A DNA stretch of 64,000 nt. Origin: Candidatus Parcubacteria bacterium (GTDB taxonomy: Bacteria; Patescibacteria; ABY1; BM507; UBA12075). A model generated the notes under the pieces. It had not been told where the DNA came from and did no database searches. It was given only the letters and a program-made list of their open reading frames with translations. Shown here in pieces: positions 9,639-17,919 of the stretch. The stretch lies in contig PKTK01000001.1 of the NCBI GenBank assembly GCA_002869165.1, positions 124,001 through 188,000 on the forward strand, given 5' to 3'. Numbering within the stretch: the first letter of the stretch is position 1; the number at the start of each line of letters is the position of its first letter. Made by a program: the position numbers and the translations under genes.

Positions 9639-11708
9639 ATGTTAATTTTATTACGACTAACAATTGAATATACATTTCGAAGAAGGGCTATTAATGTTGC
9701 TTATGTAAATGAGCTTCCTTTGAAGACCAAGACTAGAGTTATATCAATAAAAAATGTTATAAAATATAGCGCCTTGGCTTTGCTTTTTTTTCTTGTATTA
9801 GTTTGTTTGGAGGGAATAGCCTTGGGTACGGGAACATACTACTACCTTAGAGCAGGACTGCCTATCCCGAGTGAGGAATCAATGGCAGCCATGCCAGAAT
9901 CTACCAAAATATATGATAGAAATGGTGAATTTCTTTATGAAGTGCATGGGGAAGTGAAGCGCAGATTTGTTCCATTGTCTGAAATTCCAATTTATTTACA
10001 GGAAGCTACTATTGCAATAGAGGATAAGAATTTTTATAAGCATTATGGCTTTGATCCTATAGCCATTCTTAGAGCCGCTTATATTAATTATCGTAATGGA
10101 GAGATTAGTCAGGGTGCCAGTACTATAACACAACAGCTTGCTAGGACTTTGTTTTTGAATAACGAACAAGATTATCTAAGAAAGATAAATGAATTAATAC
10201 TTGCTATTGAAATAGAAAAAAGGTTTAGTAAAGACGAAATACTAGAAATGTATTTAAATAACATCCCTTATTGATCTGTTGCTTACGGTGTTAGTGCGGC
10301 CTCTGAAATATATCTTAATAAACCAGTTAATAAGGTAAATTTTATTGAAGCAGCGCATATTGCAGCTCTGCCCAAAGCTCCGAGTAACTATTCACCTTTT
10401 GGCTCAGGTAGATTTGCTTTAGAGCAACGTGCTAAGCAAGTTTTACTTGCCATGAAAGACGCAAACATTATAACTGAAGCTGAATATAATTATGCTATAG
10501 AGGAAAATGCTCCTGAATTTGTTGATTCTCCTACGCCTATCAAGGCACCACATTTTGTTTTTTATGTTTTGGACGAGTTGAATAAGGAGTATGGGGAAAA
10601 CCGAGTAAAGAATGGTGGTTTAGATATAATTACGACCCTAGATTTAAATATGCAAGAAAAAGCAGAAGAAATTGTATCTGAGTGGGGTAATATAAATGAA
10701 GAAAAATGGGGAGCAAAGAATGCATCTCTAGTGGCAATTGACCCTAGCACTGGTGAAATATTAGCGATGGTTGGGAGCAGGGATTATTTTGAACCAGATT
10801 TTGGTGCCTTTAATGTTGCTATTAGCCCAAGGCAACCGGGCTCATCTTTTAAGCCTTATGTTTATGCAACAGCCATTTCTCAAGGTTTGTCACCGGACGA
10901 TTATGTGGTTGACAGTAGAACTAATTTTGCGGAGTACAATTATGGAGTAGAATATATTCCAAGAAATTATGATGGGAAATTTAGGGGATTGATAAGTATT
11001 AGAAAAGCTTTAGCAGGTTCATTGAATGTCCCAGCTGTTAAAATAATAGTTAAAGCAGGAATAGACAAGACAATTGATATGGCTGAAAGCCTAGGGATTA
11101 GTACTTTGGGTGATAGGAATCGTTTCGGTCCATCTTTAGCGCTTGGTGGCGGAGAAGTAAAACTCCTTGAACATACTTCTGCATTTGGTGTTTTTGCAAA
11201 TGGAGGGGAAAAGGCACCCCTATCTTCAATACTGCGAGTGGAGAACGGCTTAGAAAAACCAATTTATGAAAGAAATTTAGTTGATAATAAAAGAATACTT
11301 GATGAAAGAACTGCTTATTTGATGAATGATATGTTGTCAGATGCAAGTGCTAGGGAGTATATCTTTGGTAGAAATTCAAAATTAGAAATTCCTGGCCATA
11401 GGGTAGCAGCTAAAACTGGTACTACTCAAGATTTTCATGATGCCTGGACTGTTGGTTATACCCCAAGTATTGCTGTTGGGGTCTGGTCAGGAAATAATGA
11501 TAATACAGAAATGAAAGAAGGGGCAAACGGATATGTGGTGGCAACACCAATATGGCGAGAATTTATGACATATGCTTTGTCAAAGGTAGCAAAAAAAGAC
11601 TTTGTTGCCCCCAGTAATCTTGAATTTAGAAATATAGAAAACATGGAAAATGAAATTGTAAAAAATAAGCAAGTTATAGAGTTAAATATTGAATCTATGA
11701 CAAATTAG
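9639..11708 (+). pseudogene. Class A penicillin-binding protein (glycosyltransferase/transpeptidase), interrupted by in-frame TGA
   Basis: A bifunctional peptidoglycan synthase acting outside the membrane. A membrane anchor lies at residues ~45-70. The GT51 domain shows 'AIEDKNFYKHYGFD' and 'QGASTITQQLART'. The transpeptidase domain shows SSFK, SLN and KTGT motifs. The frame is continuous over 690 codons except for TGA at 10272-10274 (codon 212). That stop falls in the conserved 'YLNNIPY-G-S..AYGV..AS' motif, at the position where the family has Gly; GGA to TGA is one substitution. The conserved frame resumes at the next codon. This may be a consensus error, a real nonsense mutation or a read-through site. 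If real, the upstream piece has an incomplete GT domain. A separate start at 10452 for the downstream part would lack the rest of the GT domain, so I treat this as one gene. Confidence 0.9.
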
Positions 11709-11759
11709 TGTTATATTAAAAATAGGTTTAATTCGTTCATTTATCAAAAAGGAGGAGCC

Positions 11760-12344
11760 ATGAAGAAAATTTTGTTTTTTTGTTTGTTTTTTTTATTTTT
11801 GTCAAATTGTGTTAATGCTAGCGAAGAAAAATCATTTTATATTGAAGTTTATTATGATGTGTTTTTTATGAGAGTGTGGGAAATAAATGGAGAAGGAGCA
11901 AAAAAACAAATTGGAGATTTTCCAGTAACTTTAACTTGGAAAAGATATAAATTACCAAAAAAAGCAAAAATTAGTTTTTTAGAACTAGATCCTGTATGGA
12001 AGCCAACACCAAGCGTAAAAGCAAGATATTTTCAGAAGCATGGTGAACACCTAAAAGATGAGTATGGGCCAGGTGAGGAAAAGAATGCCATGGGAGCTTT
12101 TAAGTGGTATTTGGAATTTGTTGATGAACCAGGCTATTTTATGGGTGATAATTCCACTAGAGTGCATGAAGCCAAGGCTTTAGACAAAATAGGTAAAAGA
12201 GACAGCTCAGGATGTGTGAGATTGCTTCATGATGATGGTATTTTTTTAACCAAGTTAATGTGGGGGCATATGGATAGAACTATTGTATATACCACCATAG
12301 AAGCATCAGTTGATAATTACTATAATTATCAAGCTAGAAATTAA
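11760..12344 (+). CDS. L,D-transpeptidase (YkuD family), exported
   Basis: Cross-links peptidoglycan or attaches proteins to it through 3-3 type transpeptidation. The YkuD signature is clear: His136 in 'STRVHEAKAL' and 'RDSSGCVRLLHDD' with catalytic Cys152 and Arg154. The N-terminus is a signal peptide. 'LSNC' at 14-17 could be a lipobox, or signal peptidase I could cut after 'VNA' at residue 20. The 194-aa length fits a minimal YkuD protein. AAGGAGGAG sits just before the ATG, a strong ribosome-binding site that fixes the start. It lies directly downstream of the PBP gene, so both belong to a wall-synthesis locus. A terminator follows. Confidence 0.9.
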   Translation: MKKILFFCLFFLFLSNCVNASEEKSFYIEVYYDVFFMRVWEINGEGAKKQIGDFPVTLTWKRYKLPKKAKISFLELDPVWKPTPSVKARYFQKHGEHLKDEYGPGEEKNAMGAFKWYLEFVDEPGYFMGDNSTRVHEAKALDKIGKRDSSGCVRLLHDDGIFLTKLMWGHMDRTIVYTTIEASVDNYYNYQARN

Positions 12345-12352
12345 AGAAGGAA

Positions 12353-12377
12353 AAAGAGCTTTTTTAGCTCTTTTTTT
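12353..12377 (+). terminator. Intrinsic terminator after the L,D-transpeptidase gene
   Basis: 8-bp stem AAAGAGCT/AGCTCTTT, T5 loop and T tract, 8 nt after the stop codon. Confidence 0.85.
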
Positions 12378-12436
12378 ATGAAATAAAATTTTCTATAATG
12401 CGTATTAATAAATGAATGAGGTAAAATTATAAAAAT

Positions 12437-12781
12437 ATGCAAAAATACAAACAAGCAGCACTAAGCATTGCCTTTTTAACAGTATTTTTATCAGGTGGTT
12501 CAAGTGTTGGATTTGTTAGAGCAATGGAAAATCAAGGAAATAACAAGGTTGAGGTGGAAGAAAGAATTCTAGAGTCTTTCGAAGATGGGGACTATGATAC
12601 CTGGAAAAAAATAGTTGCTAAAAAGGGCAAAGCTTACGGGATTGTATCAAAAGAGGACTTTTTTAAATTTATTGATGCCAGAAAGGCTGCCCGAAATGGC
12701 AACTATGATTTAGCTATTGAAATTGCCAATTCCGTAGAAGAAAATTTAAAAGAGAAATTTTTTGAACAATACGAAGTATAG
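12437..12781 (+). CDS. Small secreted protein of unknown function
   Basis: 114 aa with an N-terminal signal or anchor helix (residues 6-28, 'ALSIAFLTVFLSGG'). The mature part is charged and helical. It contains 'ESFEDGDYDTWKKIVAKKG' and 'ARKAARNGNYDLAIEIA', two short units of the type 'F..GDY..W' and 'A..GNYD.A' that resemble TPR-like helical hairpins. I have a general impression that similar small proteins occur in Parcubacteria, but the function is unknown. A TATAAT -10 lies at 12394-12399 and a terminator follows the stop codon, so it is probably a single-gene transcript. Confidence 0.75.
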   Translation: MQKYKQAALSIAFLTVFLSGGSSVGFVRAMENQGNNKVEVEERILESFEDGDYDTWKKIVAKKGKAYGIVSKEDFFKFIDARKAARNGNYDLAIEIANSVEENLKEKFFEQYEV

Positions 12782-12788
12782 AGAATAC

Positions 12789-12824
12789 AAAAAACAACTT
12801 GATAAATTAATCAGGTTGTTTTTT
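12789..12824 (+). terminator. Intrinsic terminator
   Basis: Stem CAACTTGAT/ATCAGGTTG (one G-U pair), 6-nt loop and T6 tract, just after the stop codon of the small secreted protein. Confidence 0.8.
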
Positions 12825-12854
12825 GTATTTTTTATGCCTTCAAAGCCTACATTT

Positions 12855-12928
12855 GTCATTCTGAACGGAGTGAAGTATCTCGAGTTTTTTTACAATATAC
12901 GAGATCCTTCGCTTTCGCTCAGAATGAC
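12855..12928. repeat. Palindromic intergenic repeat, GTCATTCTGA family (complete)
   Basis: Left arm GTCATTCTGAACGGAGTGAA...ATCTCG and right arm CGAGATCC...GCTCAGAATGAC are imperfect inverted copies around a 15-20 nt loop. A half copy of the same family lies at 60797-60824. It resembles REP/BIME-type elements. Reading through it creates a spurious ORF (12762-13022). Confidence 0.8.
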
Positions 12929-13054
12929 AATAGGCGAATTAATGTCTTCAAAGGCAGCACCAGAAAGCATATGCTTAGTAATTTTCGTAAAAAGTATAAT
13001 ATTGGAACCTCTTTCAAAATAAACCGTAGGGGAGTAACTTATTTTTAAACAAAA

Positions 13055-13087
13055 TAAATAAAGCCATTCTAGAATTTAGAATGGCTT
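13055..13087 (-). terminator. Intrinsic terminator for the minus-strand hypothetical gene
   Basis: Perfect 11-bp stem AAGCCATTCTA/TAGAATGGCTT with a 5-nt loop, lying just downstream of the minus-strand gene at 13095-13640. T-rich sequence follows on the minus strand. It may also act on plus-strand transcripts. Confidence 0.7.
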
Positions 13088-13094
13088 CTATGTT

Positions 13095-13640
13095 TTATTT
13101 ATTTTTTTGCTTATCAAGAGGGCTGGCTATCAGTAACTCTTTAATTTTTTTATCAATGCACATTGTAAATTCTTCAGCACTAAGATCTGTTTCTATATCA
13201 TAAAAGAATTTTAGCATATCTTCATTAGAGTTAAATTTTTTTAGACTAATTTTAGGATATTTTTTTGAAGCATCTTGAATACCTTTTATGAAATTTATTA
13301 AGGCAATCTCTATATTTTCTTTTTGTTTTTTAAGCACTTCTCTTGTAGTAGTTACATGGAACAATAGACTTTCTTTTTTTGTTATTCTGTATTTTAAATC
13401 ATTTTCAACTTGATTACGGGTGTATGTTTTGCCGTTTATGGTAAAAGTTTGTGCCTTGGGACTGTTAATTAGTAGTTTTTTAGCATTAGAAATAATACTT
13501 TCTTCTTCTTTAAGACAAGTTTGCTCGTCAATTAATTTAGATTGAAGACTATTTATAGTACTAAAGATATAGAAAAATTTTATGAAATATTTTTTTGTTT
13601 CTAGAAAAAAATAATCTTCATCTTTTCCAGGATAAGGCAT
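13095..13640 (-). CDS. Hypothetical protein, largely helical
   Basis: 181 aa with no family I recognise. It is Lys/Glu/Ile-rich. Residues 35-60 and 85-130 look like long amphipathic helices, separated by a short beta-like piece, 'QTFTINGKTYTRNQVEND'. There is no signal peptide or transmembrane segment, so it is probably cytoplasmic. The start ATG (13638-13640) has no evident ribosome-binding site. The uninterrupted frame and the terminator at its 3' end support it as a gene. It is flanked by AT-rich intergenic DNA on its 5' side and stands alone. Confidence 0.6.
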   Translation of the reverse strand: MPYPGKDEDYFFLETKKYFIKFFYIFSTINSLQSKLIDEQTCLKEEESIISNAKKLLINSPKAQTFTINGKTYTRNQVENDLKYRITKKESLLFHVTTTREVLKKQKENIEIALINFIKGIQDASKKYPKISLKKFNSNEDMLKFFYDIETDLSAEEFTMCIDKKIKELLIASPLDKQKNK

Positions 13641-13966
13641 TGACGGATCTATTTCTTCTTTATTTTGTTATTTATTTAGTTGTCAACGATCAATTAATGT
13701 ATTACTTTAATATAAATTCAATATTGTGTCAAGGATTATTGTTGTCATTTTTGACTAAAAATAGGGAATTTTATTTTATAGTAAAGTCATTTAATATTAT
13801 TTTAATATTAGGTATTTTTGAATAATAAAAAGTTTTGTTATAATTTCTATTTTTTTGATGAATTATTCGTGATATAATGGAAATGAAAAAAATTGAAATT
13901 TTATATTGCAATAAAAATAAGCCAGTGTACATTAAAATGTACATTTTAATGTACACTAAAAAAATT
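13641..13966. other. AT-rich divergent intergenic region
   Basis: 326 bp between the minus-strand hypothetical gene and the AbrB-like gene. TATAAT hexamers at 13839-13844 and 13873-13878 are candidate plus-strand -10 elements, both with poor -35 partners. A 34-bp palindrome lies at its right end. Nothing else is recognised. Confidence 0.5.
13924..13957. promoter_or_regulatory. Perfect 34-bp palindrome, candidate operator upstream of the AbrB-like gene
   Basis: AGTGTACATTAAAATGT is followed immediately by its exact reverse complement. GTAC occurs three times at 13-bp spacing. It lies 9 bp upstream of the ATG at 13967 and downstream of a TATAAT at 13873-13878. A DNA-binding protein of the AbrB fold could autoregulate here; that is an inference. 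As RNA it would form a 17-bp hairpin right before the start codon. Confidence 0.6.
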
Positions 13967-14137
13967 ATGAGAAAAAAGTTAAAAGACAAAAATATCAGAA
14001 AGCTTTATAAACATAGCGCAAGTTATGCTATAACTTTACCAAAAGAAATAGTTGATGAACTTGATTGGCGCAAGGGGCAGAAGTTAGTGGTAAAGAAAAG
14101 AGAAAAAGGAATTTATATTGGTGATTGGGAGAAGTAG
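13967..14137 (+). CDS. SpoVT/AbrB-domain DNA-binding protein (antitoxin-like)
   Basis: 56 aa: after a basic N-terminus comes 'YKHSASYAITLPKEIVDEL', then 'WRKGQKLVVKKREKGIYIGD', the swapped-hairpin AbrB/MazE signature. I chose the ATG at 13967 because the longer frame from 13877 would translate the palindrome and an AT-rich leader. Such proteins dimerise and bind palindromic DNA, often their own promoter. No toxin gene follows: the next gene is an unrelated lipoprotein, so this is either an orphan regulator or an antitoxin without a partner. Confidence 0.75.
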   Translation: MRKKLKDKNIRKLYKHSASYAITLPKEIVDELDWRKGQKLVVKKREKGIYIGDWEK

Positions 14138-14211
14138 AACCCATATACTAATTACGAATATATTGTGAGATTTTTTATGAAAATATTTTTTTATTATTTC
14201 TATTATTATTT

Positions 14212-15534
14212 ATGTATATACAAATGAAAGATCTATTTTTAAAATCAAGGAGGATTTTTCAGGTAAGTTTGTTGTTTCTGTTTGTTTTGAGTCTGACAGC
14301 TTGTGATTCAGATAGCCCGTTTTGTCTTATTCCATTCTTGTGTGCTGATGCGGAAGTCAGACACGCAGTAGATACGGCTGACCCAGGGGAGTGCGAGAAA
14401 CTTTCCAATCCTGATGACCCGAATAAAGAATTGAGCAGGAAAAATCAATGTTTTCAAAAAGTAGCTGAGAAATTAAATGACCCAACAGTTTGTAAAATGA
14501 TCGTTGGGGATAATGTTCGTTGGAATAATTGTTTCAAATCAGTGGCCGAAGGAAACCAGGATGAAACATTGTGCGGAGAAATAAATGATAATGATAGCTT
14601 GATGCAAAATTGCTATACAGATGTAGCTATATCTAAAGGGGATGCTGATTTGTGTGTAAAAGGTGTTACGACTGTAAACAAAAACAAATGTTACAAAGAG
14701 GTTGCGGTAAAGAATAAAGATGAGGGCATTTGTAATAGTATCGAGAATGACTCTATAAAAAATAATTGCATTAGATATGTGGCAATTGAAAAAGAAGATG
14801 TGAAAGTTTGTGAAAAGATAGCTGATAATCCGAGGACTCAAGCAATGTGCATCAATGAAGTTGCTATACATAAAAATGACCCAGAGCTGTGCAAACAGCA
14901 AATTGAAGAAGACTGGGCCAACGATTGTTATTATTTTATTGCCACTGAATCAGAAAATAGTGATATTTGTTCAAGAATTAATGACGAGGATGATGAAAAT
15001 GATTGCTATCGCGAGATTGCAAATAAAAAATCAGATCCGGAAATATGTAATTTTATCATTAATGAAAATGATAGAACTGCCTGTTATAGTAAAATTGGTA
15101 TTAATACAGCCGACCTATCAGTATGTGATCGAATAATAGGAGATAATAGTTTAGCAAGACTCACAAGAAGTGATTGTTATATTGGAGTTATAGAAAAAAC
15201 AGGTGAAGGAGAGATGTGTATGAGCATGAATGTAACAGATTTAGATAAACAGACTTGCCTGGTCAAGGCATCGCTAAGATCCAGTGATTCAGGATTTTGT
15301 TCCAACTTAGAATCAAATGAAGATAAATACACTTGCGCTTTTAATGTAGCATACAAAACACAAGAAGCCAGGCATTGCGGATTGGTGTTTCCAGGCAACC
15401 AAGGCACCCGGGAAAGATGTATCCATAATATTGCTGTAAAGTTTAAGGATCCAATAGTTTGCGAAACAGTTACCGATTTAAATGATAGAGCGATTTGTTT
15501 AGAGTCACTTAAATATAATCAAGAGCAAAAATAA
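14212..15534 (+). CDS. Lipoprotein with tandem cysteine repeats
   Basis: A signal peptide ends in the lipobox 'LSLTAC' (Cys at about residue 32), so it is predicted to be lipid-anchored outside the cell. The rest is about 16 imperfect units of ~20-28 residues built on 'C.KI.....R..C...VA..K.DP..C'. Each unit has two Cys at regular spacing, suggesting a solenoid of disulphide-linked helical hairpins. I do not know a named function. The alternative start ATG at 14224 would shorten the signal region by four residues. A strong terminator follows. Confidence 0.85.
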   Translation: MYIQMKDLFLKSRRIFQVSLLFLFVLSLTACDSDSPFCLIPFLCADAEVRHAVDTADPGECEKLSNPDDPNKELSRKNQCFQKVAEKLNDPTVCKMIVGDNVRWNNCFKSVAEGNQDETLCGEINDNDSLMQNCYTDVAISKGDADLCVKGVTTVNKNKCYKEVAVKNKDEGICNSIENDSIKNNCIRYVAIEKEDVKVCEKIADNPRTQAMCINEVAIHKNDPELCKQQIEEDWANDCYYFIATESENSDICSRINDEDDENDCYREIANKKSDPEICNFIINENDRTACYSKIGINTADLSVCDRIIGDNSLARLTRSDCYIGVIEKTGEGEMCMSMNVTDLDKQTCLVKASLRSSDSGFCSNLESNEDKYTCAFNVAYKTQEARHCGLVFPGNQGTRERCIHNIAVKFKDPIVCETVTDLNDRAICLESLKYNQEQK

Positions 15535-15553
15535 AAGCTTTAAATAAAAAAAG

Positions 15554-15585
15554 ACCGGACTAGTTTTTTCTAGTCCGGTTTTGAT
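15554..15585 (+). terminator. Intrinsic terminator after the Cys-repeat lipoprotein
   Basis: 10-bp perfect stem ACCGGACTAG/CTAGTCCGGT, T6 loop and T-rich tail. It lies between convergent genes. Confidence 0.85.
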
Positions 15586-15588
15586 TTT

Positions 15589-16068
15589 TTACATGATGGC
15601 AGTAATTTCGTACTCCATCATTCTCCCTTGAAATGGCAACTCAACTATCTCTCCGATTTTTTGATGTAGAGTTTTAATTGCAACAGGAGCGTTCGGCATG
15701 GCTTTGATAACCTCGCCTTTGACGTAGGATTTGTCTACGATAACAATATTCTTGATCTCTCCTGTCTCAAGATTTTCAACTGTTATCATGGATCCCACCT
15801 CAACGGTAGCTTTGGAAGATTGACCGCTAATAGTGTTGCAGGGTGAGAAATTTCCAATAACCTTTGCTCTGTTAGCAATACTGCTGAGATTGGAAATTTC
15901 TTGCATTTTACCACTAATGGAGATATTAAGCTGAGCTTTTTCAGCATCCTCGTAAGTCTCTCTGCGTTGTTCGCATAATTCATTTTTGACTTTTGTTTTT
16001 GCTTCAATCAATTCCATTAAAAAGTCATAATCTTCCTGTAGCATTACAATCCGTTTTGAAATGTGCAT
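15589..16068 (-). CDS. GreA/GreB-type transcription elongation factor, divergent
   Basis: 159 aa. The C-terminal half matches the Gre FKBP-like domain ('VEVGSMITVENLETGE' then 'VAIKTLHQKIGEIVELPFQG'). The N-terminal half is helical, as expected for the coiled coil that enters the RNA polymerase secondary channel. The usual acidic tip 'GD.SENA' is not clearly present; the corresponding stretch reads 'YEDAEKAQLNISISGKMQEI'. It may therefore modulate polymerase without stimulating cleavage, like other Gre-fold relatives. AAGGGGG lies 6 nt before the start codon. A second, more canonical Gre gene lies at 26169-26666. Confidence 0.8.
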   Translation of the reverse strand: MHISKRIVMLQEDYDFLMELIEAKTKVKNELCEQRRETYEDAEKAQLNISISGKMQEISNLSSIANRAKVIGNFSPCNTISGQSSKATVEVGSMITVENLETGEIKNIVIVDKSYVKGEVIKAMPNAPVAIKTLHQKIGEIVELPFQGRMMEYEITAIM

Positions 16069-16545
16069 TTTTCCCCCTTACTTTTGAGCTTTTTGTTTTT
16101 TAAAACAACAAATATAAACATATTTAATCATATTTAATATAACTTGTCAAGTTACTTCGGCTGTATAATATTAACGGTGCTGCAAAGTTAATTTGAGCCT
16201 ATAAATTATTGGCTCAAATAGACTTTCTCAACTAAAAATGTTTTAAAAATAAAAATCATTGTCATTCCCGGCCGAAGCCTTGCAAGCGAAGCGAGCAAAT
16301 GGCAAAGGGGAAGGGAATCTAGGGGCAAGAACTAGGAATAAAAAATACTAATATAAAACAATTTTTATCTCTTAATTACTTTTTGTCCTTTATTGATATT
16401 TTTACTGCTTTCCCCTAGATTCCCTTCCCCTTCGCTTCGCTCCGGCCGGGAATGACAGAAATGTCACACTAAATGTTATAGAGCCGTTATTTTTATGTTT
16501 TATTAACGTATGATATAATATAGATATAATAAATAATAAAAAAAT
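16069..16545. other. Divergent intergenic region with a large inverted repeat
   Basis: 477 bp between the gre-like gene and the DUF4349 gene. A minus-strand TTGACA (16145-16150) could be the -35 of the gre-like gene, with a weak TTAAAT 17 bp on. TATAAT at 16514-16519 may serve the plus-strand gene. The centre is the long inverted repeat at 16261-16456. Confidence 0.5.
16261..16456. repeat. Large inverted repeat, GTCATTCCCGG family
   Basis: The left arm (16261-16326) begins GTCATTCCCGGCCGAAGC and ends AAGGGAATCTAGGGG. The right arm (16412-16456) is its inverted partner, ending GGCCGGGAATGAC. The loop is about 85 bp and AT-rich. Related copies are at 37159-37215, 51122-51263 and, in frame, inside the LeuRS gene (47718-47760). 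Confidence 0.85.
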
Positions 16546-17550
16546 ATGAATTTTTTAGAAAAATACAATCTAAATTACAAAAAGATCGCTGCTTTTTTTG
16601 GTCTTTTTATTTTGTTTGTTATAGCAATCATGTTTGTGTCATTTTTAAATCAAACAGTAACAGGAATTACCTCTTCTCGAGATAGTTTGTCTTTGAATAA
16701 GAGTTATGGCTCTGGTGCTTATGAATCATCACCTATGTATGATATGGCTAGCGGAATTGATTATGATGATGGCATGATGATAGAAGAGTCATATACACCA
16801 GGCAATACTGCCGAGGACTATGAAGTAACTGAGTATGATACTAGGATTGAAACTCGAAATTTAGATGAGGATTGTGATAAATTTATTTATCAAAAAGATA
16901 GAGATGATGTGATCTTTGAAAGTTCTAGTAAGGGGGAGAATAATTGCAGTTTTCGCTTTAAGGTTGAGAAGGATTCTGCTGATGAGATAGTTGGTTTGAT
17001 CAACTCACTTGACCCCAAGGACTTAAACAAAAATATTTATACTATCAAAAAACAGATAGAAAACTATATCTCAGAAGAGGATATTCTTTTGAAAAAGCTA
17101 ACAGTGATTGACGAAACTCTTAGTCAAGCAGAGAATTCATATAGAGAATTAGCTGAGTTAGCTACTGATGCTAGAGATGCTAGCAGTTTGGCTAGTATAA
17201 TAGAGGGAAAAATTAGAATTATTGAGAGATTGTCTCAGGAGAAGATTTCTATAAGCTCTAGACTAGATAGAATTGCCAAATCAAAAGCAGAGGCTATGGA
17301 TAGGCTTGAATATGTAAACTTTTCTGTTTATATTTATGAAAACAAATACATAGACACTGATTCCCTAAAAGATTCATGGAAGTCATATATCAGAAGCACA
17401 ATTAGTGATTTCAATGAAATAGTACAAAATGGCAGTATCGGACTTATGAAATTTGTTGCTCTGGTAATTAGCTATATGTTGTATTTTGTATTACTTTTGT
17501 TTGTAGCCAAATTAGACTGGTTGATCGTTAAAAAGGTTTGGCAGAAATAG
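16546..17550 (+). CDS. DUF4349-like membrane protein
   Basis: 334 aa with an N-terminal transmembrane helix (about 14-37) and a C-terminal one (about 304-327). Between them is an extracytoplasmic domain with a long coiled coil ('AENSYRELAELATDARDASS', 'IIEGKIRIIERLSQEKISIS'). This order, ending in 'LEYVNFSVYIYE' before the last helix, is characteristic of DUF4349 proteins. Function unknown. The short spacer from TATAAT at 16514-16519 to the ATG suggests its own promoter, and a terminator lies about 110 nt downstream. Confidence 0.8.
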   Translation: MNFLEKYNLNYKKIAAFFGLFILFVIAIMFVSFLNQTVTGITSSRDSLSLNKSYGSGAYESSPMYDMASGIDYDDGMMIEESYTPGNTAEDYEVTEYDTRIETRNLDEDCDKFIYQKDRDDVIFESSSKGENNCSFRFKVEKDSADEIVGLINSLDPKDLNKNIYTIKKQIENYISEEDILLKKLTVIDETLSQAENSYRELAELATDARDASSLASIIEGKIRIIERLSQEKISISSRLDRIAKSKAEAMDRLEYVNFSVYIYENKYIDTDSLKDSWKSYIRSTISDFNEIVQNGSIGLMKFVALVISYMLYFVLLLFVAKLDWLIVKKVWQK

Positions 17551-17662
17551 TTTTTTGGTAGATGTTGAAGATTGATATTAAGGATGAAATAGACTATAAC
17601 TTCAAGGAAAAATACTGGACAGACCAACTATTATGTTATTAAAAAGATATAAATAAGACTAT

Positions 17663-17689
17663 GCGCACATTGAAAGATGTGCGCTTTTT
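17663..17689 (+). terminator. Intrinsic terminator
   Basis: 8-bp stem GCGCACAT/ATGTGCGC, 6-nt loop and T5, separating the DUF4349 gene from the PrkA module. Confidence 0.85.
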
Positions 17690-17821
17690 GTTTTTTAAAA
17701 TTTTACACAAACAAGTCAAAATAACTTTAATATAAAATGCAAAACAGATATTAGCATGTAATGAAAAAAATAAAAAATTAAAATTTTGCTAATTTTAGAT
17801 AAATATTTACTAAAAAAATAT

Positions 17822-17850
17822 TTGACTAGTCTGTATTTTTATTGTAAGAT
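17822..17850 (+). promoter_or_regulatory. Sigma-70-type promoter of the PrkA module
   Basis: TTGACT (17822-17827), 17-bp spacer, TAAGAT (17845-17850). It is the best consensus match in this intergenic region, with about 60 nt of leader before the prkA start. Confidence 0.65.
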
Positions 17851-17919
17851 TTGGTCATTATTTGTGGTTCATTGACAATTTATTAAACAAGAAGCAATAA
17901 AACAAACTAGGAGGAAGAA

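Larger units (their letters stand above)
17551..17919. other. Intergenic region upstream of the PrkA module
   Basis: 369 bp with a terminator (17663-17689) and then an AT-rich stretch carrying the promoter at 17822-17850. A 26-codon ORF starting near 17562 is not supported. Confidence 0.5.

Noticed and set aside
10272..10274. Genetic code 25 (UGA = Gly) for the whole contig
   Set aside because: UGA ends several genes at sensible points: 30632-30634 before a terminator hairpin, 46575-46577 before a ribosome-binding site, 23008-23010 overlapping the next start, 45766-45768. No consistent UGA-Gly use is seen in conserved genes.
10272..10274. Selenocysteine at the PBP TGA
   Set aside because: The family residue is Gly, not Cys, and no SECIS-like hairpin was recognised directly downstream.
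10452..11708. Separate gene starting at ATG 10452 for the PBP transpeptidase part
   Set aside because: The frame and the homology continue unbroken upstream of 10452 to the TGA; this ATG lies inside the glycosyltransferase-linker region.
12762..13022. 86-aa ORF
   Set aside because: It runs through a terminator and the GTCATTCTGA palindrome; the protein is a translation of the repeat.
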